From Maratus speciosus (lineage: Eukaryota > Arthropoda > Arachnida > Araneae > Salticidae): a stretch of DNA of 64,000 nucleotides. A program made the translations under genes and the position numbers. Below the pieces are notes generated by a model. It made no database searches and had not been told where the DNA came from. It was given only the letters and a program-made list of their open reading frames with translations. This document shows positions 32,973 to 44,563 of the stretch, one piece after another (position 1 is the first letter of the stretch; each line of letters opens with the position of its first letter). The DNA lies in contig OZ010788.1 in the NCBI GenBank assembly GCA_963932465.1, forward strand, positions 195,488,559 to 195,552,558, in the 5' to 3' direction.

Positions 32973-35900
32973 ATGAGGTAGGTGGAGGTAAAGATATGCA
33001 CTTTCCATAAATTTTGATTTTTAAAGCGCACATTGCTCTAAACTTATGTAACGAGTGATTAAATAGTTAGATTAGAACCATAGGCAAGTGCCTCCATCAA
33101 CCAACATTCTGCCAAATTATAATTCCGTGAGAAATTGCAATAAAAAAACAAACATTGTTCTGCCCATCTTTACCCCATCGGTTGGGGTAAAAGTACGCAG
33201 TAGTGGGGCAAAGATACTCAGTGCGTATTTTTCCCCATTATTGTGGGTTTTTGCCTCATTTCCAATAAAAGGAATGAGTTATGTAAAAGCATTAGTAAAT
33301 TTCACTAGTATTTATAGTTAAACTGTGAAACCATGAAGTTAAATCATGAAAAAAAAAAAAATAAATAAAAAACAGTGGTCTGTGAGATTGCAAATAGCAG
33401 TTAACCTCTAACTGCTGTGACAGAAATTGTTTCATAAATACTGTGAGCGATTTCAGAGACCCTTAGAATGAATAAAATGGTCAACTGTCTAATAAGATAC
33501 TGTTTCTGTGCTAAACGTTATGTACAGGAATGCTATAATTAAAACTTATCTATTCAGAAATCTATAACGTTAGTGCTAGACACCTGAAGAAATTAATATG
33601 TATAGTTAAACTAGAATTTATAGTAAATTCCACTACTATCTATAGTTAAACTGAAAATCAAAATTTAAAACGCGAAAACAGAAACAATCAGCGATCTGTA
33701 TGACCAAAAACAGAAGTTAACCATTAGCTTCTGTGACAAAAATTGTTACATGAATACTGTGAGCGGTTTCCGAGACCACTTGATCATAGAATGAATAAAA
33801 GGGTTTACTGATTCATAAGATATTGATTTTGTGTTAAACTTTATGTAAAGGCCTATTATAATAAAAATTCTCGGTAAATCGCATTTTACTCTCCTTCGCT
33901 AAGGCGATATTTTTTTGGTTTTACATTTATACAAGTAACTAAAAACTTTCTTTTAATATTTAATTGTATTGCCACGACACATTATAACATCAAATACACG
34001 TTGTTCCGCAGAATTAACTAAGCATTGTATTATAGAAGGATATATTTCATTTGTCAATTACAATTTTTAAGTCATTTACACATTTATATTGCTTTCCATT
34101 TTCATATATTTTACGAGATAAGATCCCTCATATGTTCTCCATGGGATTAAAATCTGGGCTAAGTTCTGGCCAGTCTAATAGTGTGATATTGTTTTGCCTA
34201 AACCATGTTTTCGATGATGTGGAGGTATGGATGGATGCCTCATCCTGTTGGAAAATACAGTCCGGTCCTGCTATCAAATACGTAATTGACAGAAAATTGG
34301 TACGTAAAATATCCTGATAATCCTCTGATTTCATTTTTATGTCCATAAATCCTATCAATGTTTGTCCGTTGAAAGAAAACCCTCTCCAGGTCACTACGGA
34401 TTCTCCGCCTTGTTGCCTGTTGAAGCAATTCTTGGTTTCTTTTCTTAGGTCATGACAGCAAAATTTATGACCATCAGGGCCGTCTAAACTCCGTTTCTTT
34501 TCATCACTTAAAGATGACAGAAATCCATTTTTCACTGTATAACATATTCTTTCTAGTCCACTTTAGACGTGCATCTTAATGTCTCCGCTTTAAGCAAGGT
34601 TTTGTTTTCCTTCTGCTGTAAACAATATTTGTTGAAGCTTTAATTCTTCTGTGTACAGTACTTTTTGAAATTCTGGAAATTGATGCAATTACACGCACAG
34701 TTAAATTTTCAACTGAAGCCTTTTTAATAACATTCTATCATCACGTAACATTATTTTCTTTGGTCTTCCGACTCGCTTTCTAGTATTCCATGTTCCAAAT
34801 GATCTCAAAACTCTATAAATACTGCTCAAGGATCTCTTTATTCTTCTCGATATTTGTACAGGATTTTGTCCTTGCGCTTTTAAATGTAAAATTTTAATAA
34901 TTTTATCTTTAGAAATTTCTTTAGAACGTGGCATTTTTATCAAAATACGCAGGAAATGTCCTTTCCGAACCACAAACAAAACAATATATTGAACTCATTT
35001 GATTCCACAAAATTTCAATAAATTATTATGCTAAAAATACAGCAGATGATATTTCAATTAAAGGAAAAAAAATATTCTGCATTTATAGAAGTAGACAAAA
35101 ATAAAAATATTTTATTTTGTGAACAAAAATGTAAAAGAGAACATGTAATGCTATATTGTGTCTAGACTTTTGGGAAAGCACATTTTTACATAATTTAATG
35201 CATATTTTATAATTTCAAATCTTTGTTCATAATTGATATGTTCATATCAGCAAAGCCGCTTTTATTTATTACCTTTCGCACGAATTTTAATTGTACATTA
35301 TTACTTTTTATGTTAATGCAAATTTTATTGATTGTCTAAAATTTTGGGACACGGTGTAAGTTTCCAAACGAATCAAAATTAAACTAACATCAATAGTTAA
35401 ATTGAAAATTACAAGTTAAATTGCGAAAACTGAATATAGCAGTCTCTGTGAGACCATTAACAGGATTTAAGGTTTAAGACTTAAAACAAAAGCGTTTTAT
35501 GAAACAAGAATACTGATTTTTAAAAGTAGGTAGGTAGATACCTACATTCTATATTTAAAGAAACTTAACTAGAAAAGGGAAAAGATAGTTAATTAGCTAA
35601 TATTAGTTAAGTAGCTATTATATTTTATACAATACTAACTTATAAGAAATAAAACATACCACAATGTAATTGTGGAAAGCTTTGCATCTAGCTAAAACGA
35701 TAGAGCAAAGCCCCGCGTCTTAAATTTGTGCGTATCTTTGCCCCAGACGGTTGCGTACTTTTACCCCATTCTGCAGTATTTTGCTTAACCGGCTACCTAC
35801 AAATTTAAACAAATGCAATCAAGGTAAACCACACGGCATTTAGAAGCTAAAGAGCTTCCGTTCTCCACTGAATTTTTGGATTTGAAAAAATTTGAGGTAT

Positions 35901-36135
35901 TGTCAGCTAAACAATAAAGTGAAATTAAAATAAATATTAGATCAAAATTCAAAAATTTGAACTTACCTCATTTTTGTGGCACGGAGTGCTACTTTTTTAC
36001 AAGCTTTAACCAGACAACTACTGCACTTGAAGCAAACAGCCACATAGTGGTCACGATTGTAGAAATGTTTCTTCATATTAAATCAGCCAGTGCATATCTT
36101 TGCCCCGTGCGTATCTTTACCCCCACCTACTCTAT
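32973..36135. mobile_element. 3.2-kb inverted-repeat element (family C), copy 1
   Basis: GAGGTAGGTGGAGGTAAAG at the left and CTTTACCCCCACCTACTC at the right, with AATTTTGATTTTTAA just inside. Internal phrases such as TTTGCCCC and TACCCC repeat in both orientations. It contains two or three diverged 300-base units (GACAGAAATTGTTTCATAAATAC, GAGCG.TTTC.GAGACC, TAAACTTTATGTA) and, between 33880 and 35355, a Tc1 insertion. Copies at 53946-54890 and 60755-61040 lack the Tc1. Confidence 0.7.
33955..34934 (-). pseudogene. Tc1-like transposase (DD34E), decayed
   Basis: This enzyme would cut and rejoin transposon ends at TA sites. The start is MPRSKEISKDK (34934). Residues 1-80 hold a paired-type helix-turn-helix (GQNPVQISRRIKRSLSSIYR) and the GRP(K)K linker. 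The catalytic core follows: SDEKKRSLDGPDG (first Asp, about 34500), QQDEASIHTS (second Asp) and SPDFNPMEN (Glu 34 residues on). Stops and frameshifts occur between 34560 and 34700, after MENI (34128; TGA where Trp is usual), and near 34030. The C-terminus is traceable to about 33955, giving near full family length. All three catalytic residues survive but the frame is broken. Confidence 0.85.
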
Positions 36136-36244
36136 ATTCTGGTTTTAAAAGTTGTATTTGGTGACCTAAATTGCCCTCTCTCCCTAATAGCAAATTATAA
36201 GTAGTTATATGATTAGAGTTAATTATAGGACTGAAAATCAAAAC

Positions 36245-37330
36245 TAGGGATTGACAGAATACCGAATAGTTGATTCGGTATTCGGTGGTTCGGCATGTAA
36301 ACCGAATATTCCGCTTCGGCCGAATACTTAAAAGTATTCGGCCGAATAATTTCAGATAAGTATTTTCTTAGAAGTAGAAGAATTCTGTTTTACTTAGCAG
36401 TAGAATAGGCTAAACAATGAGTTTCAATATTATGGGCATGAGTTCAGAATTCAGCTGCACTACAAAAAACAAGTCACAAAGTCCATTTTTTATTTAAAAA
36501 AACAACTTTTTCCTTCCTAAAATAGTCTACATAGTTGTGAAATCAAAATAACTATCTACAACAGAAAAAAAAGTAAGGAAAATGCACATCTTTGCCTTTT
36601 TTAATTTTATTTACTTCTACATTAGTTTTTTTTTTAAATTTAAATTTATTTAATGTGTATTTTCTTTAATATACACATCAAATAAGTATATAAGAGTTCA
36701 TATCTATATATCTAAGGTGTATATTAAAGAAAATACACATCAAATAAGTATACCCCTATGCCTATCCTATAGCTTTTATAACCATTATATCAAAATCTCT
36801 CAAATTTCTTATCTTTACCACCACAATGTTAAAATATTAATCAAATTATAAATATTCTATCAATAATTTGACAGAAAATAGTTAAATATACAAATTGATA
36901 TAATACCTTTTGTATTTTGAAAACATTCCTATTCAATATGTTTATAATTAGACAATCAGTAAATCAGCTTAATGACAACATTGTTTCTTATTATTTGAAT
37001 GAACTTTTGTTTTTCTGACAATCCTTATACTTAATAATACCCTGTATAGTTTAATATTTTTATAGGTTATTTTTGGGTATTGACTAGTGATAAAATAATA
37101 AAAAAATAAGTGATGGGTTAATGAATTTGTGAGTGGAAAGAAGTCATTAAATTTTTTGTGTAATTATATTTTAGAATAAAAATGTAACTGAATTAAATTA
37201 TTGAGGATTTAATTTCAATTAAAGCTTATTAAAAAAGCTAATATATACAAAAATGCGTATAAAAAAGTTTCAAGTATTCGGTTGCCGAATACCGAAGCTT
37301 CGGTATGATTGCTGCTTCGGTCAATCCCTA
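36245..37330. mobile_element. hAT-like non-autonomous element
   Basis: TAGGGATTGACAGAATACCG at 36245 and CGGTCAATCCCTA ending at 37330. Subterminal CCGAATA/TATTCGG motifs are repeated in both orientations (36260-36345, 37268-37320). ATCAAAAC lies at 36237-36244 and 37331-37338, an exact 8-base target duplication as in hAT elements. The interior is AT-rich with a direct repeat AATACACATCAAATAAGTAT near 36670-36750; no transposase. Confidence 0.9.
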
Positions 37331-37338
37331 ATCAAAAC

Positions 37339-38490
37339 CAAAATTCAACCCAGCTTGCTTTATTAGAACACGTTGTAGTAAAGGCTTTCAAATGATTGAC
37401 AAGGATTGCTGGCTTATTTATATATTTTTTTAATTGCTAAAACGTAATTTTCGTCTATCCAATCAAAAAACGATTTTTTTCAGACAGAATGAATGGAATT
37501 TATCGTCAAAATTTGAAAATGCTCGGAAAAATGATCTAAGATATTATTTAATTCGAATTCTCAAACATTCAAGAAGTGATACACTGTCGACCGCTGATTC
37601 GACTTTATCTTAATTTGCAGATTTGTAACAAAGAACTTTCAAGCACGTTGGTTATGCCAAAACATTCCATACTTAGACAACCTCCCACATTAACTCATTT
37701 TAAAATGCGTTCTCACAGATTCACATCCGTCGAATATTAAGGGAAATCAGCAAATTACAATCACTTCCAAACTTAACTTTAGTAAAATAACTCACTCACA
37801 TTGGATCTCATTTTGAATTTAAATTATTTGTAGAATATAAACATTCATTTTTCTTTTTATTTTAACGCAAATGGTTAAAGATATTAAACAGGATTTTCAG
37901 AACAAAAGGGAAGAAAAAAAATAACATCAAAGCAATGAGAGCTTTACCATTCACCTTACGTGCGGCTTAAGCTTCGCCATTTTATCCACACTTCATAATT
38001 CACCGATCTTTGAATTCCCCAGTGCATACTAATAATTCTCTTAGGCAACTTCCATAAACTTGACCTTTTAAAACACAAGCTCATTCAAGAAGTCATTTAA
38101 ACAGTTAATTCTACGTGAAAAGAATGAAAACTGAAGTTAAATCTTGAATATGGTTTAAATGTTCGTTTTCCTTTGTAATTTTTCATGGTACTTTTAAGAC
38201 GAAATAATAAGTGAAGTGAGATTTTAAACAGTGAAAAGCAGAAATCTTTTCTGCACCCCCGTTTTTTTTTTTTTTTTTTTTTTTTTTAAAGGGGACAGAT
38301 TTAACATAACAAAACACTAAAAAGCACATTTATATTTAAACATAGTACACAATTTTGATAATATAGTTGCAGGAAGTAATTTACACCACTAAGTCTTGTC
38401 TATTTCATTCTTGAAACGTAACTCCGCCTTAAGGCTGTTTTTAACTGCTCTGCTCAACAAGCGCAAAACGCTTTGACACATTTACAAATT
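37339..38490. other. AT-rich intergenic DNA
   Basis: No gene recognised. A poly(T) run of about 26 bases lies at 38262-38287. Nothing else stands out. Confidence 0.4.
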
Positions 38491-38502
38491 CATTTTTAAC
38501 GG

Positions 38503-38750
38503 TTTGGTTTGGTTTGTGTTTATGACGGCCGATTATCAACACGTGGGATATAGGCCCTGGGGAGGGGGGTGCCCTTCGTGGGGGGTCTTTCTAAGGGAAC
38601 CTAACCCGTATTTACGCACGGGAATCCACGGTTTCGAAGAAAACCACGAAAACTCCGAAACGGTTAGGCCGACGGGCGCGATTGGGTTCGAACCCAGCAC
38701 CTCCCGTCTACCAGCTTCGAGAGCAGAACCTCTCAGCCACTGGTGGGGCT
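38503..38750 (-). mobile_element. tRNA-derived SINE, copy 2, with target duplication
   Basis: Read on the minus strand: AGCCCCACCAGTGGCTGAGA (A box of serine/leucine type), CGAAGCTGGTAGACGGGAGG, then an intact B box GGGTTCGAACCC, the SINE body, and an AAACCAAACCAAACC tail. CATTTTTAACGG flanks both sides (38491-38502, 38751-38762). A retroposed Pol III-type element that would be mobilised by a LINE. It is better preserved than the copy at 30771-30995. Confidence 0.9.
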
Positions 38751-38762
38751 CATTTTTAACGG

Positions 38763-40619
38763 ATCTTTATATAATTTGAAAGCCTGGCCATGGAAGCGTT
38801 TGGAATTGAACCGTTTTTTCCATTTTTTGATAAATCAATTACCTATTGAGTTATAAGGAATTTTGATCACGTGACAAACATGTTTTTTGCCCTCTCTTGA
38901 GTCTCTTTCTTCCTTCGCGTGGAAATTCGGTTCAAAACGCCCATTTTGACGTTATTTTCTGAAAGATCTATTACGTTTGCAAAAAAAATAGAAAAAATAG
39001 CTCAATTGCATAGTTTCGGAACAACAACACCAGCTAGTTTCATGCATTTTCGACAAAAAGAAATTAAAACTTATGTCAGAAAGTTACCCTTTTGTATTTG
39101 AGAACACCCTTAAAGATACTCTAGCGATTGGTGACAATACATGCGCGCTAGAGCTAACCTTCGGTACGACAGACGCTCATTGCGAGCGGGAACTTAAGTG
39201 AGTTGGGGAAGAAAAGAACAATAGACTATGTTTTGGTGGTGAATGAGGAGGTATGCTGAAGAATGTTGGAAAGAGACGTATAAAAAAATGAGATGGATGT
39301 GTTAACTATTAGAAATACTAATCTCTTCAGAAATAGATAGAACTTAACACATATCAAGTTAATTGCTTTTCAAAAACACTTAATGTCAGCCATAAGTGAA
39401 ACTATTTACTTTATCTACCCATCATGTTGCGAAATTAGAACATTATTTCCTGTTTCATCTTTTGAACTGTCAATCAAATGTTAATAAACACTTACATTAT
39501 AAAGCTGCAATATTGACAGTATAAAAAACTATATCAATAATTTAGTGACTTTAAATGACAATAAGTATTTTATTAATATACATAATCTTGAATTTATTTA
39601 TGTCATTAATCAAATCTAAATTATATTTTGTATTATTATTCTTCAGTATCTGAAAATATTTAACCAAGTAAGGAGCAAAAATAAATGCTCCAATATGTAT
39701 CTTTAGAAATGTAAATATTTTTAGTTTAAAACCATAAGTGCTGCTAAATTCCTGGGATATAAATAATGAGAATTATACACATTTTTACTAAATAAATTTA
39801 CAAGCTCTTTACACGTGAAATCATTATACATAATTCAAATAACAAATGGATTAAGCTAATTTTTTCCTGGATAAGAAGAAAATTGCCGTGGACGATCCTG
39901 AAGTAGAAGGCAAGCTGATTTCTCTTGCCTTTATTATATGATTTAAATGTGATTATTTTTATATCGCATTAGTCTGAATTTTAATAATCTAAAACTAACA
40001 ACAGTCAAATTGAATTTAAGATGTATTAGTAATCTTTGTAAATAACCTTTGTAAATATTAATGTGTAAATAATTTAGAATATAACGACATAACCAGGAAT
40101 GACGTCTGTTTGTTGTGTTCACAGTAGTAATTTATTGTGTCAGGAAATGTAATTCTCCATATTATTTCCCATTCTTTAAAAATAAATTATTTCAGAAAAA
40201 GACTCTTGCTTTTTATGTAAGAGGAAAAAGAATATTTGAGTTATGCTTGTACTTTCAGAAAACAGTTTAAAAAAATGTAAAACAAAAACATGGAATAAAC
40301 ACGTCAGACCTAATTTTGGATTGGGAACAGTGGGACCTGAGACTAGGATACCTAATTTGAGAGGTTTCTAAATATGGAATATCAATTCAATTTTGTCTCT
40401 TGTCTAGTATGATTACATATAAATTTAAACATTTTAGAAGACTAACAAAATACATTCTATCTATTCTTACACTTTCAAGACTGTTTCTTTCCCCATTTGC
40501 TTCTCTCCTAAATTGTTTTTTAATTTCAACTACGTTTTTGAACTTCTAGTATTGTTTAAGTTAAATTTCCTTTGCTCAAAGTTTGGTTGAGTTTCAGCCA
40601 TTATTTCAAGTTATTTAAA
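38763..40619. repeat. Intergenic DNA with repeat R3 copy 2
   Basis: About 38995-39115 matches 29820-29945 (AATTGCATAGTTT, TATGTCAGAAAGTTAC, TTTGAGAACACCCTTAAAG). The rest is AT-rich without a recognised gene or clear element. Confidence 0.4.
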
Positions 40620-42330
40620 CACGTGTGGAAAAGAACATGCTAGTGATTAGCGATAAATCATGCATACATAAAAAAAAATATCTTGTATGTTGCCATTATA
40701 ATTTCACAAGGCAAGACTGTATAACCGAGTTAGAATATTTTCAATAACAGGCTAATGTTTTGTGCATGGAAATAAAGTAAATAGCGTATTCTCACCCCAA
40801 ATAGTTCTGCGTCTCTAGTAGTGCTTAGAAGCATGTTGAAAGAATCAAGAAAAAATTACTGGCACTCACGCGTTTCAGAGCGAAAAAAAAAAGTTTGTTT
40901 AGGTCAATCCTTAAAGTTTATCTGTAGAATGTAAACTCCACCCCAGTATTTATGAATTTATGTAACTTGTTTCTAAATAAAAATGCCATAAGGAACGATA
41001 TTAGAAAGAATCTTAGCTAGATAAATAGAGAGTAAAAAGAAGATAAAAAGAAGAACATGGCAGTGTTTAGTGAATAAATTAGGCATACATTTTAAAAAAA
41101 CATCCTGTAAGTTGCGTTTATAATTTTACAAGGCAGGACTACATAACAGAGTTCGAATATTTTCAATAACAGGCTAATGTTTTTTTGCATGGAAATAAAG
41201 TAAATAGCGTATTCTCACGCCAAACAGTTCTGCGTCACTAATAGTGCTTAGAAGCATGTTGAAAGAATGAAGAAAAAGTTATTGATATTCACGCGTTGGA
41301 GGGCGAAAAAAAAGCTTGTTTAGGCGTCAATCCTTAAAGTTTGTCTGTAGAATGTGAACGCACCCCCAGTATTTATGAATTTATGGAACTTGTTTCTAAA
41401 TAAAAATGTCATAAGGAACGATATTAGAAAGAATCTTAGCTAGATAAATAGAGAGTAAAAAGAGGATAAAAAGAAGAACATGCCAGTGTTTAGTGAATAA
41501 ATTAGGCATACATTTTTAAAAAACATCCTGTAAGTTGCCATTATCATTTTACAAGACTGTATAACCGAGTTCGAATATTTTCAATAACAGGCTAATGTTT
41601 TGTGCATGGAAATAAAATAAATAGCACATTCTCACCCCAAATAGTTCTGCGTCTCTAGTAGTGCTTAGAAGCACGTTGAAAGAATCAAGAAAAAATTACT
41701 GGCACTCACGCGTTTCAGAGCGAAAAAAAAAGCTTGTTTAGGCGTCAATCCTTAAAGTTTATAGAATGTGAACCCCACCCTCAGTATTTATGAATTTCTG
41801 CAACTTGTTTCTAAATAAAAATGTCATAAGGAACGATAGTAGAAAGAAACTTAGCTAGATAAATAGAGGGTAAAAAGAGGATAAAAGAAGATAAAAAGAA
41901 GAACATGCCAGCGTTTAGTGAATAAATTAAGCATACATTTTTAAAAAACATCCTCTAAGTTGCCATTATAATTTTACAAAGCAAGACTGTATAAAGAGTT
42001 CGAATATTTTCATTAACAATGTAATATTTTGTTCATGGAAATAAAGTAAATAGAAATAGAGTATTCTCACGCTAAACAGTTATGCGTCTCTAGTAGTGTT
42101 TAGAAGTATATTGAAACAAACAAGAAAAAATCATGGCTATTCACTTATTGCAGAGCTAAAAGAAAAAAAAGTTTTGTTTAGGTGACAATCCTTAAAGATT
42201 GTTGGTAGAATTTTGAACCCTACCCCCTGTATTTATGAATTTAAACAACTTGTTTCTAAATAAAAATGCCATTAGCAACTAACTATATTAGAAAAAATCT
42301 CAGCTAGATAAACAAAGGGCAAAGATCCTT
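40620..42330 (+). repeat. About 420-base tandem array, four units
   Basis: The phrase CAATAACAGGCTAATGTTTT recurs near 40743, 41165 and 41582 and in altered form near 42009, a period of about 420 bases. Other marks per unit are AGTGCTTAGAAGCATGTTGA, GTCAATCCTTAAAGTTT and CTTGTTTCTAAATAAAAATG. The first three units are close; the fourth is more diverged. Non-coding. A Helitron 3' end lies downstream at 42856, so the array may be cargo of that Helitron. Confidence 0.85.
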
Positions 42331-42479
42331 TTCTAGAGAAAGAATTACATTGATTCAATAAAAAAAGGAACTTATAATACCACCAATGCGTCCATAAAGA
42401 AATTTCTTAATGTTCTGTAAATATAGATTTGTGATTATTTCATAAATACTGTCCGATTTGAAATATTTGTCATTCTCTT

Positions 42480-42665
42480 CCCCTTCAAACAAAGTCATAA
42501 AATAGAAAAGAATATATGAAATGGGATTTGCTTTTCAAAAGGTTTTCCTGTCATTGCTTTTGTTTCACCCTTTCATTTATTTCAGACTAAAGTAACAGTT
42601 TTCACTCCGTTTCCGTGTTCGTTAAATCTGAGCTGTCGAGTTATGAAACCCAAAAATAAGTTTTG
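42480..42665 (+). repeat. Dispersed repeat family R2, copy 2
   Basis: GAAATGGGATTTGCTTTTCA, TTTTCCTGTCATT, CATTTATTTCAGACTAAAGT and GTTAAATCTGAG match 49135-49345 directly and 23690-23880 inverted. Confidence 0.7.
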
Positions 42666-42829
42666 ATAAGACAAAGTATTTTCTATTTCTCGAGTAAACA
42701 TTTTCAATAAAAATGGGTTTCATTTTTCGGAGAACTAATTTTAATTTTTAACACTATTTTTTCTGTATAATTTTTAAAAAAAAAAATACTCCTGTGACAT
42801 CTACACAATGTGATTCACAGCAACTCGTC

Positions 42830-42856
42830 GCCTCAGAGCAACAGTAGGGCATCTAG
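42830..42856 (+). mobile_element. Helitron 3' end (solitary)
   Basis: GTCGCCTCAGAGCAACAGTA followed by GGGCATCTAG and a T matches the 3' end of the Helitron at 44564-45538 (minus strand) at all but a few bases. The 5' end was not found upstream. Confidence 0.55.
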
Positions 42857-43048
42857 TAATAATAAAAATTGATATGACTCACTTACAGCTATGAATAACT
42901 CTGTTTGCATCAAGTCGAACAACTCATGACACACAAAGTTATGTTTAATACTGTATCTCAAATGTGTTTTATAAAAATTCCCTTCTGTTCCACTAGATGC
43001 AGTCACAGTTTTTCATAGCAGTATGTCAGACATCTCATTTTCGATTAT

Positions 43049-44563
43049 TAGGGGAAAGTAGTAATAGGAGAGCTGTTGAACATTTTTGAGTAGGTATTTG
43101 AGGCACCCTGAAAATTTGTGCAACACTTCTTTTGTAATGCCTGAATACAAAATCGAATGTCTGGCTGAAGGATCGTGGCCCAAAAACTGTGCCAGACACG
43201 TGTCAAGTGCCATTTGGCACTTGACACGTGTCTGGCACAGTTTTTGTGCTGACTAAAGTGTCGGTCATTTTCAAAATATTTTTTTCTAAGCATAAATATT
43301 ATTCTGTCTCAATCTCAGAGTGCCTCAAATACCTTTTTTGGGTAGTCAAAAAATGGCACTTGACACGTGTCTGGCACAGATTTTGAGCCGACTAAAGTGT
43401 CTGTCGTTTTCAAAATATTTTTTTCTAAGGATAAATATTATTCTGTCTCAATCTCAGCGTGCCTCAAATACCTTTTTTGGGTAGTCAAAAAAAATGGCAC
43501 TTGACACGTGTCTGGCACAGTTTTTGGGCCACGATCCTTCAGCCAGACATTCGATTTTGTATTCAGCCATTACAAAAGAAGTGTTGCACAAATTTTCAGG
43601 GTGCCTCAAATACCTTCCCTAAAATGTTTAACAGCTCTTGGACTATAGGGGAATGGCGCTCACTTAAGGAAAAACATGAATAGCTAGTCAAATTTTGAAA
43701 AAAAAAATGAATATTTTATTAACGAAATATAACTCCAAAGCATAAGGAACAGTTTGCAATCAACTAATTTGCATAAAAGTTTTAGGATTTTTTTTAATCG
43801 TTTTATTTAAATGACCGTCGATTAAGCGGTAATGCCTGACATGGTAGGGTAACTGCGCTCAGAGTTTGAATACAACGTTTAACTAAGACAAAAGTCCCAT
43901 ATGTAGTTGTGTGGGCTCTTCACACTGACCGTGGTTGCAGACTTTGTGCAACCACTTTACACATATTGTGTTAGAAATATAGTGGGCTACTTTTTTTTAT
44001 ATTTAGTTTTTTTTTTTTAATTTTCACCACTTTTTTGAAATCGTAAAATTCTCCCTCTTTAATGACATATTAATAAAGGCGAAAACAGGGAAATTTTACC
44101 ATTTCAAAAAAGTGGGGTCAATCAACAAATTTGAATTAAAAAAAGTTGCCCACTGACAACCCTTCTGCAATTCCACGCGAGCGCCATTACCCGTCACCGC
44201 CATGATGGGTTTTATTGCATTATAATTGGCGTAACAACGCACTACAAAAATAAATAAAAGCATGAAAATACAGCTAAATGTATATATTTTATAGACATAA
44301 TGAGTAAATTAATATTTGAAAATAAGAGTGTACATTTACCTTCAAGTTAGGTGTTGTAGAATTTTATAATAAAACAATTTCAAACTAATAACTTGAGGAC
44401 GCAAAAATCCTTTCCTCCCGACGGGCACTAAATCCTTACTGGGAACTTAGAATGAAGTTCGCTAGGTGCCGGTACCGATCGCACGGTTTCAATTCTATTC
44501 TGTTTAGAGATAATTGGGTGAGCCGGATTACCCTTCTGAGCGTCATTACCCTACTTTCCCCTA
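43049..44563 (+). mobile_element. TAGGGG MITE family A, copy 2, interrupted
   Basis: The left terminus TAGGGGAAAGTA (43049-43060) is separated by a foldback from its continuation GGGGAATGGCGCTCACTT (43648 on). The body then matches 25035-25970 to CCTACTTTCCCCTA at 44563. It directly abuts the Helitron 3' terminus CTAG. Confidence 0.85.
43061..43645. mobile_element. Foldback element with internal duplication
   Basis: GAGAGCTGTTGAACATTTT at the left pairs with AAAATGTTTAACAGCTCTTG at the right; the TA at 43059-43060 is repeated at 43646-43647. A perfect short palindrome centres at 43212 (TGGCACTTGACACGTGTCTG repeated inverted). The segment TGGCACTTGACACGTGTCTG...CTTTTTTGGGTAGTCAAAAA is then repeated in tandem (about 43212-43355 and 43353-43495), with a third start at 43494. 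Confidence 0.85.

Noticed and set aside
34051..34317. Plus-strand 88-codon frame
   Set aside because: It is antisense to the well-supported Tc1 transposase on the minus strand.
40620..42330. CRISPR array
   Set aside because: The period is about 420 bases with no short repeat/spacer alternation, and the genome is eukaryotic.
43048..43683. Open frames sharing LTRVWHSFWATILQPDIRFC on both strands
   Set aside because: They come from the arms and repeats of the foldback; the same DNA palindrome is read twice and matches no known protein.
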